This document shows, in pieces, positions 20,515 through 32,000 of a DNA stretch of 64,000 bases (its first letter is position 1; the number at the start of each line of letters is the position of its first letter). Origin of the DNA: Stomorhina lunata (taxonomy: Eukaryota > Arthropoda > Insecta > Diptera > Rhiniidae); contig OW121741.1 of NCBI GenBank assembly GCA_933228675.1, positions 38,531,952 through 38,595,951 on the forward strand, read 5' to 3'. The notes beneath the pieces are model-generated. The model did not search any database. It was not told the origin of the DNA and saw nothing but the letters and a program-made list of their open reading frames with translations. The position numbers and the translations under genes were made by a program.

Positions 20515-21550
20515 ACATATTTTTTGTATACAAAAATTTTCAACATAAAATTTTTTTGTATGAAAAAATTTTCCATATAAAATTTTTTGTATACAAAAAT
20601 TTTCAATAAAAATTTTTTTTGTATAGAAAAGTTCTTCATGTAAGTTTTTTTGTGTAGAAAAATTTTCCATAAACATTTTTGGTATAAAAAATGTTTAATA
20701 TAAAATTTTTCCATACAAGAATTTTTAATATAAAATTTTTTGTACCGAGAATTTTTTTTCAAAAAAATGTTTTACATATTTTTTGTATACAAAAATTTTC
20801 AACATAAAATTTTTTTGTATGAAAAATTTTTCCATATAAAGTTTTGTATACAAAAATTTTCAATATAAAATTTTTTTGTATAGAAAAGTTGTTCATGTAA
20901 GTTTTTTTGTATAGAAAAATTTTACATAAACATTTTTAGTATAAAAAATGTTTAATATAAATTTTTCCATACAAGAATTTTTAATATAAAATTTTTTGTA
21001 CAGAGAAATTTTTTTTTTTTCAGAAAAATTTTTTACATATTTTTTGTATACAAAAATTTTCAACATAAAATTTTTTTGTATGAAAAATTTTTCCATATAA
21101 AGTTTTGTATACAAAAATTTTCAATATAAAATTTTTTTGTATAGAAAAGTTGTTCATGTAAGTTTTTTGTATAGAAAAATTTTCCATAAACATTTTTAGT
21201 ATAAAAAATGTTTAATATAAAATTTTTCCATACAAGAATTTTTAATACACAATTTTTTGTACCGAGAATTTTTTTTTCAGAAAAATTTTTTACATATTTT
21301 TTGTATACAAAAATTTTCAACATAAAATTTTTTTGTATGAAAAATTTTTCCATATAAAGTTTTGTATACAAAAATTTTCAATATACAATTTTTTTGTATA
21401 GAAAAGTTGTTCATGTAAGTTTTTTTTGTATAGAAAAATTTTCCATAAACATTTTTAGTATAAAAAATTTTTAATATAAAATTTTTCCATACAAGAATTT
21501 TTAATACACAATTTTTTGTAGCGAGAATTTTTTTTTTCAGAAAAATTTTT
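20515..21550. repeat. Tandem array, about 258-bp unit, 4 copies
   Basis: ACATATTTTTTGTATACAAA starts at 20515, 20774, 21035 and 21292. Each unit is built of about eight shorter blocks of the type GTATAGAAAAATTTTCCATA, so it is a higher-order repeat. It adjoins the 120-bp array through a transitional stretch (20350-20514). Confidence 0.88.
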
Positions 21551-21756
21551 AATATGGAATTTGTTCTATAGAAAAATTTTCAATAAAAATTTGTGCTACA
21601 AAAACATTTTCAATAAACATTTTTTAATATTTGTCTATATTTGTGATATATTGTTTTACAATTCCGATTTTTTGCCAACTTTAGAAAATTAATGCCGATT
21701 TTTTGGAAAAATATTTCGATTTTTCGAGAAAAATGGCTGACAGCCCTGCCCGTGAG

Positions 21757-22755
21757 CATTATCTGCATATGAGATAATATTTTTACTAATCCCCTCTAGG
21801 TATTTCAGAATATCGTTTAGAGCGTTAAGACCCTAATTGGACCCTAAAAGTTCTTCTTCTATATAAGATAAGTACAAAAACATGATGTGAAAACTTAGTC
21901 GAAAAATTACTTTATTTTATTTTATCGTTCTTATAATGAGTAAGAATTAAAACCTAATTTGCCAATGCACTTTGCATTAATGACATGACAACTGCTATTG
22001 GGTTAGTTCCCTTCGGCTTATGGCTCTTTCCCTCTTACTTAAGTATATCGTTTATTTTTTTAATTTATTTCCAAAGTTATCAATATTTTGAAAAGTTTTA
22101 TCTTCTAGTTATGCCCTAGTACTACAAGGAACTTGCTATCAGTAAAAGTTACTAAAACTTTTCAGTCATTTCATGCCATTTTTGGAACAAAAAGGAAAAT
22201 CTACATATTTACAGAAAAGTAATTGTGTTTACACCGGAAGTACTTACATACGTTTACACAAACACTATAAAACAAAAAATTTCACACGAAACTGTTGCTA
22301 TTTCCCGTATACTATAATTTTTCTCTTACTTGGTTTTTGCAAAATTTTTTTGTTTATTTTCCCTAAAGTCCGCAGGAAGCAAAAATACTTGTAAATAACA
22401 ATTAAAATATTTAACAACACGTCAACACGAAACGTAATGAACGTGTTTTTCCGCAATTTAGTAGATGATTAAAAGTCCCTCCTTTTAATTTCCGGCTTAT
22501 CAAAAGTTAACGCTTTTATTGGCGTTTCAGCGCAGGCAAACTCATTCCCTTAGGTCGTTTTTTTAAATTTATTAGAAAATTTTTATTAATTTTTCAACGC
22601 TTGAAAATTTAGTGCCAAAGCACATTGGGGTAAAATAAAGGATAATGAACACAATCTTCTAAAAATATAATTTGTACTCCCAATTTCTATTCAAAACATA
22701 AAATGTTTCTTCCTTTAATATATAAAATAACAAAATTTCTTATTTCCTTTTTCAG
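21757..22755. other. Intron sequence upstream of the first visible kinase exon
   Basis: No gene seen. It ends in a pyrimidine tract and TTTTTCAG (3' splice site at 22755/22756). The 5' exons of the kinase gene were not located here or further upstream. Confidence 0.5.
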
Positions 22756-23055
22756 ATGCCAGTGCAGCACAGGACACCGGCGGAGAAGGCAACGAATGGA
22801 ATCGTACACAGAATCAAAACAGTGCCAGCGGCGGCGGTGGACGCATAGGCGGACCCGGATCGGCGCAATCAAACGTTATCGATATGCAAAATGCTGGAAA
22901 AATAAAATTCGATCCACCCAAAGTCCCAGTGATATTTGTTTTAGGCGGCCCAGGTAGTGGCAAAGTCACCCACTGCGATACATTCATGCAGGAACGCCGT
23001 GGGGTAATACACATCAATATGATGGATCTATTGCAACAATATGCCATGGGAAACG
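22756..23055 (+). CDS. Kinase exon a: linker and P-loop of AK domain 1
   Basis: The acceptor is TTTTTCAG and the donor GTAAGAAT. The first two bases complete a codon begun in an unseen exon. It encodes a low-complexity segment (NQNSASGGGGRIGGPGSAQS), then KVPVIFVLGGPGSGKVTHCD, the nucleotide-binding P-loop, and VIHINMMDLLQQYAMGN. The canonical GKGTQ is GKVTH here. One base (G) carries over to the next exon. Confidence 0.85.
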
Positions 23056-26000
23056 GTAAGAATCCAAGAGTTACATACATAGATACAATATAAAAAAGAT
23101 ACATTTTCATAACAAACATTTTTCTATAGAAAAATTTGTATAACGAATAATTTTCTTTCGAAATATTTTTTTAACGAAAATTTTTCTATAGAATTATATT
23201 TTTAAAGAAAAATTTTCTATAAAAATATTTTTTTACGCGAAATTTTCTATAGAAATATTTTTATAACGAAAAATTTTATAAAGAAAAATTTTCTATAGAA
23301 ACATTTTTCAACGAAAAATTTTCTGTAGAACAATTTTAAAAAGAAAAATTTTCAAAAGAAAAATTTTCTATAGAAAAATTTTATAAAGAAAAATTTTCTA
23401 TAGAAAAATTGTATAAAGAAAAATTTTCTATAGAAATATTTTATAAAGAAATATTTTCTATAGAAAAATTTGATAAAGAAAAATTTTGTATAGAAAAAAT
23501 TTAATGAAGAAAAATTTTCTGTAGAAAAATCCAAGAGTTACATAGATACAATATAAAAAAGATAAATTTTTATAACAATTTTTTTTTATAGAAAAATTTG
23601 TATAACGAATAACTTTCTATAGAAATATTTTTTTAACGAAAATTTTTCTATAGAAATATTTTTTCAAAGAAAAATTGTCTATAGAAATATTTTTTTGCAG
23701 CAAAATTTTCTATAGAAATATTTTTATAACGAAAAATTTTATAAAGACAAATTTTCCATAGAAACATTTTTTAACGAAAGATTTTCTGTAGAACAATTTT
23801 ATAAAGAAAAATTTTCAATAGAAAATTTTCTATAAAAAAATTTTATAAAGAAAAATTTTCCATAAAATAATTTTCTATAGAAAAATTTTATAAAAAACTA
23901 TTTTCTTTTGAAAAATTTTATAAAGAAATATTTTCTATAGAAAAATTTGATAAAAAAAATTTCTATAGAAAAATTTTTATAAAGGAATTTTTTTTATAAC
24001 GAAAAATTATTTATAAAAATTTAATAAAGAAACATTTTTTATACAAAAATTTTATAAAAAAATATTTAGTATAGAAAAATTTTTTATAAAGGAAAATTTT
24101 CAAAAGAAAAATTTTCTATAGAAACATTTTATGAAGAAAAATATAGTACAGAAAAATTTTATAAAGAAAAATTTTCTATAGAAACATTTTATAAAGAAAT
24201 ATTTTCTATAGAAATTTAGATAAAGAAATATTTTCTATAGAAAAATTTGATAAAGAAAAATTTTCTATAGAAAAAATTTAAAAAAATAAAATTTTCTATA
24301 GAAACATTTTTTATAACGAAAAATTTTTTATAGAAAAATGTTCCTTATCAAAATTAGAAAATATTTTAAAACGAAAAATTTTCTATAGAAACGTTTGAAA
24401 AAAATTCTACAGAAAAATTGGTAAAATGAAAAATTTTCTAGAGAAAAATTTTTATAACAAAAAATTTTGATAACAAAAAATTTTCTATAGAACAATTTTT
24501 ATAACGAAAAATGTTTTTACACAAATTTTTACAAAAATTTATATTACGAAAACTTTTCTTTAGAAAAAATATTACAACAAAAAATTTTCTATAGCAAAAT
24601 TTAAAAAACGGCTAATTTTCTATAGAAAATTTTTTTTTACGAAAAATGTTGTACAGAAATATTTTTTAACGAAAAACTTTCTATAGAAAAATTTTTTTAA
24701 CGAACAATTTTTGTAACGAATTTTTTAACGAAAAATTGTCTATAGAAAAATTTTCTATAGAAAAATTTTTATAACGAAAAATTTTCTACAGAAAAATTTT
24801 TTTAACGAAAAATTCTCTATAGAAACATTCTTTTAACGAAAAATTCTCTATAGAAAAATTTTTTTAACGAAAAATTCTATATAGAAAAATTCTTTTAACA
24901 AAAAATTTTCTATAGAAAAATTTTTTTAACGAAAAATTTTCTATAGAAAAACTTTTTAACGATAAAATTTTTTATAGAAATATTTTTTTAACGAAAATCT
25001 TTCTATAGAAAAATTTTTTTAACGAAAAATTTTCTAGGGAAACATTAATTTAAAGAAAAATTTTCTATAGAAAAATTTTTTCGATGAAAAATTTTCTACA
25101 CAAAAATTTTTTTTAGCGAAAAATTTCTATGGAAAAATTTTTTTAACGAAAAATTTTCTATAGAAACATTTTTTTAACGAAAATCTTTCTATACAAAATT
25201 TTTTTTAACGAAAATATTTCTATACAAAAATTTTTTTAACGAAAAATTTTCTAGAGAAAAATTTTTTCAAGAAAAATTTTCTATAGAAAAATTTTTTTAA
25301 CGAAAAATTGTCTATAGAAAAACTTTTTAACGAAAATTTTTTTATAGAAATCATTTTTAACGAAAAATGTTCTATAGAAATATGTTTAAAAAAAATGTAT
25401 AGACATTTTATTTTTAAGCAAAATTGTCTATAGAAATTTTGTTTCTATAGAAATATTTTTAATGAAATATTTTCTATAGAAATATTTAAAAAAAAATAAA
25501 AAAATATTTTTAACGAATAAATTTTCTATAGAAAATATTTTTAAACGAAAAATTTTCTATAGAAATATTTTTTAACGAAAAATTTTCTATAGAATTATTA
25601 TTTTAACGAAAAATTTTCTAAAGAAATATCTTTTAACGAAAAGAATTCTAGAGAAATATTTCATAACGAAAATTTTGTATAGAAATATTTTTTTTAGTGA
25701 AATATTTAACGAAAATCTTTCTATAGAAAAATTTTTTTAACGAAAAATTTTCTAGGGAAACATTAATTTAAAGAAAAATTTTCTATAGAAAAATTTTTTC
25801 GATGAAAAATTTTCTACACAAAAATTTTTTTTAGCGAAAAATTTCTATGGAAAAATTTTTTTAACGAAAAATTTTCTATAGAAACATTTTTTTAATGAAA
25901 ATCTTTCTATACAAAATTTTTTTAACGAAAAATTTTCTAGAGAAAAATTTTTTCAAGAAAAATTTTCTATAGAAAAATTTTTTTAACGAAAAATTGTCTA

Positions 26001-29000
26001 TAGAAAAATTTTTTAACTAAAAATTTTTTATAGAAACATTTATTTAATGAAAATCTTTCTATAGAAACATTTTTTTAACGAAAAATTTTCTATAGAAATC
26101 ATTTTTAACGAAAAATGTTCTATAGAAATATGTTTAAAAAAAAATTTTTTTTAACGAAAAATTGTCTATAGAAAAATTTTTTAACGAAAAATTTTTTATA
26201 GAAACATTTATTTAACGAAAATCTTTCTATAGAAACATTTTTTTAACGAAAAATTTTCTATAGAAATCATTTTTAACGAAAAATGTTCTATAGAAATATG
26301 TTTAAAAAAAAATTTATAAAATTTATTTTTAAGAAAAATTGTCTATAGAAATTTTGTTTCTATAGAAATATTTTTAATGAAATATTTTCTATAGAAATAT
26401 TAAAAAAAAATAAAAAAAATATTTTTAACGAATAAATTTTCTATAGAAAATATTTATAAACGAAAAATTTTCTTAAGAAATATTTTTTAACGAAAAATTT
26501 TCTATAGAAATATTTTTTAACGAAAAATTTTCTATAGAATTATTATTTTAACGAAAAATTTTCAAAAGAAATATCTTTTAACGAAAAGAATTCTAGAGAA
26601 ATATTTCATAACGAAAATTTTTTATAGAAATATTTTTTTTAGTGAAATATTTTCTATAGAAATATATTTTTAACGAAAAATTTTCTATAGAAATATTATT
26701 TTAACAAAAAATTTTCTATAGAGATATTTTTTAACGAAAAATTTTCTATGGAAATATTTTTTAACGAAAAATTTTCTATAGAAATATTTTTTAACGAAAA
26801 ATTTTCTATAGAAAAATTTTGTTAACGAAAAATTTTCTATAGAGATTCTATAGAAATTTTATTTTAACGAAAAATTTTCTATAGAAATATTTTTTAACGA
26901 AAAATTTTATATAGAAATATTTTTTTTAACGAAAAATTTCCTATAGAAATATTTTTTTAACAAAAAATTTTCTATAGAAATATTTTTTTAACGAAAAATT
27001 TACTATAGAAAAATTTTGTTAACGAAAAATTTTGTTAACGAAAAATTTTCTATAGAAATTTTATTTTAACGAAAAATTTTCTATAGAAATATTTTTGAAC
27101 GAAAAATTTTCTTTAGAGATATTTTTTAACGAAAAATTTTCTATAGAAATATTTTTTAACGAAAAATAACAAAAAATTTTCTATCGAAATAATTGTTTAA
27201 CGAAAAATTTGGTATAGAAAAATTATTGTTACAAAAAATTTTCTATATAAAAATTTTTTTAACGAAAAATTATCAAAAATTTTTTTAAGAAAAATTTTCT
27301 CTAGAAAAATTTTTATAACGAAACATTCTCTACAGAAAAATTTTAAAATCAGGCGATTACCTAAAAGTGAGATCATGATGTAAAGGATGAACAAAAATCC
27401 AATTCTATTTAAAACCTAAAAATAGTTTTTGATTAATTTCTACGAGGATAATAATCCTTGTTTCGAGATTATGAAAAACAAATAAATATTCGATTCGAAA
27501 ATAGCTTTTATTGGTCCCGCAGTTTAGCTGATATACACGGCTGACCTACTTGTTTCTCAAAATCCTATCAACTGTGTATTAATGTCGGTAAAGGTCTGTT
27601 CCCCTCTAAAGTGTCCAGTCTGGCCCTGAAGCTGTCCTCCAAGGAAGTCCCATTCGTGTTAATTTTGTTTTTTTTTTTTAATTTTTTTATTGAAATTATA
27701 TTTTGACGAATATGGTCGAAAGTATTTCGTCCACGTTATAGCACCCTGCGACGTGGAAATAACTGGATACTAATGTAGGCATTCGCGTATCCAGTTAGTA
27801 CACCGTTGAAACATAGTCTCACTTTTACTCGCGACTTCGAATCGAAACCATATTTAAAAAGGGTATATTGATACTTTAAGTATACCAATCGACGCGGAAT
27901 CACTCCCTGATTTGGTTTAACGATGTCCGTCAGGCTGGATGGACGGATATCTTTGCAAATTTCATAAAAGATAATTTATTGAAATTTTGCACGCCTCAAG
28001 GTCCAAGGGTGGTCTCCATACTTTTTGGCCAAAATTGGTACCTCCAATAATAATGGCTTCCCGGAATTGCGTTTTAATATTGCATACGGTATCCGAATTG
28101 GAATCGGCCCATATTTGACTATATCTCCCATAAAAGACACATTCTCAAAATTCTTTTAAATGTCAGAAAAGCACAAAAACGATAATAAATCTAAATATAA
28201 TAGCATTTTATTACTAAAACTTTGCACAGATAAATATTTTATATAATGGGTGTTTTTTTTAGAGGTATAGAACTTCGAATTGAAATAAAGCACAAGAAAA
28301 TCGTTTTAATGTCCATCAATTTGGCTTTATTGGAAGGATAATTTTATGCCATTAATGTTTAAATATGATTTCGGGCATGTGGCCGCCGCGGCTGGCTCGA
28401 ATAAAGCCAATTCTACAGGTCCAATTTTCAACCACTTTTTCGAGCATATGGGGCCGTATGTTGGCAATAACGCCACGGCTTCCAAGTCCCCTAACGTTTC
28501 TGGTTTGTTGGCGTAGACGAGCGATTTCACATATCCCCAAAGAAAATAATCCAGTGGTGTCAAATCGCACGATCTTGGTGGCCAATTGTCAGGTCATTCC
28601 GCGAAATTATGCGCTCATCGAATGTTTCCTTCAATAAATCAATTGTGACGTGCGCTGTGTGGCATGTAGCGCCGTCTTGTTGGAACCACAACTCATCCAC
28701 ATTCATGCCATCCAATTGGGGAACAAAATAGTCGGTTATCATGGCTCTATACCGGTCTCCATTTATGGTAACTGACTCTCCAGCATTATTTCGGAAGAAG
28801 TATGGCCCAATGACTCCACCAGCCCATAGAGCACACCAAACAGTCAGTTTTTGTGGATGTAATGGCGTCTCAAGGGTCTCATGTGGATTCTCTTCACTCC
28901 AAATGCGGCAATTTTGCTTGTTGACGTAGCCATATAACCAAAAATGAGCCTCATCACTGAACAAAATTTTGCGATGAAAATCAGCATCGAGATCAATCTC

Positions 29001-32000
29001 ATTTTCGGCCCATACACCAAAATAACGACGCATTGCATGGTCTCGCGGCTTTAATTCTTGCACAAGCTGGATCTTGTAAGGTCGCAAGCCAAGATCTTTG
29101 CGCAAAATCTTCCATAAAGTTGATGGACAAAGCTCCAATTGCTGTGCACGGTGGCGAATCGATTCATTCGGGTCCTCTTCAACACTTTGCTCTACAGCGG
29201 CAATTGTTTCTTCGGTGCGCACTGTTCGACGTCGCTGTGGATGCGTATTATCACATAGAGTAAACGTAGTGCGAAAACGATCCATGGTTAACCGAATTAA
29301 TTGCTCTGATGGACGATTATGTCGACCATAAAATGGACGGAGCTTGCGGTAAACTTCGCGAACTGAACCATTATTTTCGAAATAAATTTGCACGATTTGC
29401 AAGCGTTGTTCTTTTGTCAACCTGTTCATGATGAAATGGCAAACCAAACTAAATATTAATCACTTGACAGCTGACAAAATGGCCGCCAGTTAAAAAAGTG
29501 ATGCCAACTTAAAGTTCTATACCTCAATAAAAAACACCCGATATATAAACCGATAACCGAAATTTGGTAAAAATATATCTACAATTGACCCTAGCTCCCA
29601 TATCAGGCCCACAGCCGGAAATAACATAAATAAAATCCTAAATCTCGAAATTTTGAAAAATAGCAAATATGTATGTCTCAGAATTAAGAAAAACTTGTTA
29701 AATTGTTGGTCCATATTTGTCCTTAATAGTGAAGGGTATCATATAGTCGGGCTTAACCGACTTTAGCTTTTCTTACTTGTTTGTTTTTTTCGATTTATTT
29801 CTTAATTACATTTGATATTTTTTACTAAACTTCTTTTTCTCTCGTAGATATGCAAGATTTCTCCCAATTATCTTCAAAAACCGTTACCGAGGTTTTAATG
29901 TTAGAAATGAAAATGGCTCCAGCTGCCAAAGCATACCTCATCTCAGGATATCCACGTTCCATGAGAGATGTGGTCGAATATTCCGAAAAGGTAAGAATTT
30001 TAAAAGAAAATTTATATAAAAAAAAATATTAATATTTTACCATTTCTCAAGTTTTATAAAACTCTCATGTTTATAATAGAAAAATATTTGTTTTAAATAA
30101 AAAGTCAGAAAACTTTTGTTCTTAGTTCTTGACATTGTCCCCCAAAATATGAACTTGTCGTGGGTTCCATTCAATTATTTACACAATAAATTGTAATCAA
30201 GTTGCCTGCCTGGCAGCTGTACTTTAGTTATAGTTCACCTATTTATTACCTATTTTCCAAAGCACCCAAACCAAAGCGCCAGAGGTCTTTACACTCCTTA
30301 AGGTACGACTTTTGGTTTACTTAAGTTTCGGTTTTCTATATATTTTCTATATTTTTTTTAGTGGTATTCGTGGTCATATAGTAAAAGTTTCTGTCTTGTT
30401 TGCTTGAGAAACATTCGAATTGTTGAATTAATTAAAATGTTTAATTATTAATGAAACATTCATCATTAATAATGAACAACACCCGAACTAAATTCAACTT
30501 TGAAGAAGGATGAGGGCGTTTTCTTTTTGGTTAATAAACAATCATTTTTTACTAAATGGTCGGTCCTTGTTATTTTGTTCCTCTAAGAAAAATGTTTTTT
30601 TGTCCTTTTAGCTTTTATAAATATTTCTTTGTTCTTGTTTTTTTTTTCGATAAATTGTGGGAAAATCAACAAGAAGTTTTTCGTTTGAGAAATATGAATT
30701 AAGTTGAATTATGAATTAAAAGAATTTTTAAGCAGTTCCAAAGATCGATAAAAGTGTTTTCTCAAGGTTGAAAATGTTATTTGACTTTCAGGAGGCACTC
30801 AAAAATATATGTACAAGGAATACAAATTTCAAAAGAAAAAACGTTCTAAAATTCAAACTAAAATCATCAGAAAAAAATGTAGTAGTTCGAATCAAACCGT
30901 ATTACTAAACATTTTTATCAAACTCCACACACAAGTTTGATAACAAAAACTACATACACACACACTTACACCAATCTATAGTCTTTGTTTGTTTAACTGT
31001 TCGATCATTCATTTCTTTTTGCATAGTCTCTAAAAATCTCTTATAATTCCTATTTTGTTTGTGTCTAAAATTGTATATGACATTGAGGTTGAGTTGGGGA
31101 AAGCATACTTACCTGGCGTAGGGGTTACCGTGATCATTAAGGCGGTTCCCCCGGATCGAGGCTCGGCCATTGCACTTACGGTTGAGTTGACCTCCGCGAT
31201 TATTCCTAATGTGAATAACTCGTGCGTGTAATTTTTGGTAGCCGGGAATGGCGTACGCGCCGTCCCGACATATTTAAATAAATTTGAATTTTCTTAACAA
31301 TAATTATAATTTCTAAATAGTTTGCAAAAGTTTTCGAAAGCAATTTAGAAGTGGAATTGTTTTTTAATTCCTTAAAGGCCAAAACAATAGAAACCATAGA
31401 AAATCATAGAAGGGAAAACCTGTCAAATAAACCTGAATTAGCTGTCAAAAAAACCTGAATCTATCATTGTGTTTGAAAAAATTTTTGTTTAGTAGTGTTA
31501 GTGAAAATTGAAATCCACACAGTTGGTTTTTAAGCACAGTTGTATTAAAAGTTCTGAAAAAATAGATACTTTTAATGAAATATTTGTATATTATTTTGAA
31601 GATATAATTAATATTTCAATAGTTTTAAACAAAATATAACATCTGGCTTAAGAACCACAGTTTTGAAAAATTTCCTATAAAAAAAATTAACTACGATAAG
31701 ATTTCTAAAATGTACCATTTTTATATAAAAAATTAAAAAAATACTATTTTTATAGGAAATTTTTAAAAAATTTACTATTTTTATAGGATTTTTTTTAATT
31801 TACTATTTTTATAGGAAATTTTTTACTATTTTTATAGGAAATTTAAAAAAATTTACCATTTTAATAGGAAATTTTTCAAAAATTTATTATTTTTATAGGA
31901 AAATTTTAAAAAAATTACTTTTTATTCAAAAAATTTTTTAATTTACTTTTTATATAGTAAATTTTTAAAAGAAATTACTATTATTATAGGGTTCTTTTAA

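Larger units (their letters stand above)
16444..21748. mobile_element. 5.3-kb hAT-type insertion with 8-bp TSD CCCGTGAG
   Basis: CCCGTGAG lies immediately outside both ends (16436-16443 and 21749-21756). The termini are CAGGCCTGCC (left) and, reverse complemented, CAGGGCTGTC (right). An 8-bp duplication with CAG-starting ends is the hAT signature. CCGATTTATTGGCATTTTGG at the left and ATCGGCATTAATTTTC at the right are related subterminal segments. No hAT transposase was recognised inside; the body holds a mariner remnant and tandem arrays. Confidence 0.8.
27861..29782 (+). repeat. TATACCC-type repeat, copy 3, split by a mariner element
   Basis: The left part (27861-28245) has GGGTATATTGATACTTTAAG, CGGAATCACTCCCTG and ACGATGTCCGTCAGGCTGG. 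The right part (29542-29782) ends GTGAAGGGTATCATATAGTC, hairpin, TTTCTTACTTGTTT. The two parts are separated exactly by the mariner copy at 28246-29541. Confidence 0.7.

Noticed and set aside
20431..21371. Minus-strand frames of about 80-100 codons in the 258-bp array
   Set aside because: Lys/Phe/Ile/Tyr-only translations of a tandem repeat; no gene evidence.
23100..27350. CRISPR-like array
   Set aside because: The repeats are degenerate and contiguous, with no unique spacers, inside a fly intron; it is a minisatellite.
28246..29541. Counting the DDE spacing of the mariner families as 36
   Set aside because: The first Asp after WPPRSC is not the catalytic one. By alignment with Mos1, where the third Asp is in the SDYHLF position, the catalytic residue is in LDYF or LDFF, giving 41.
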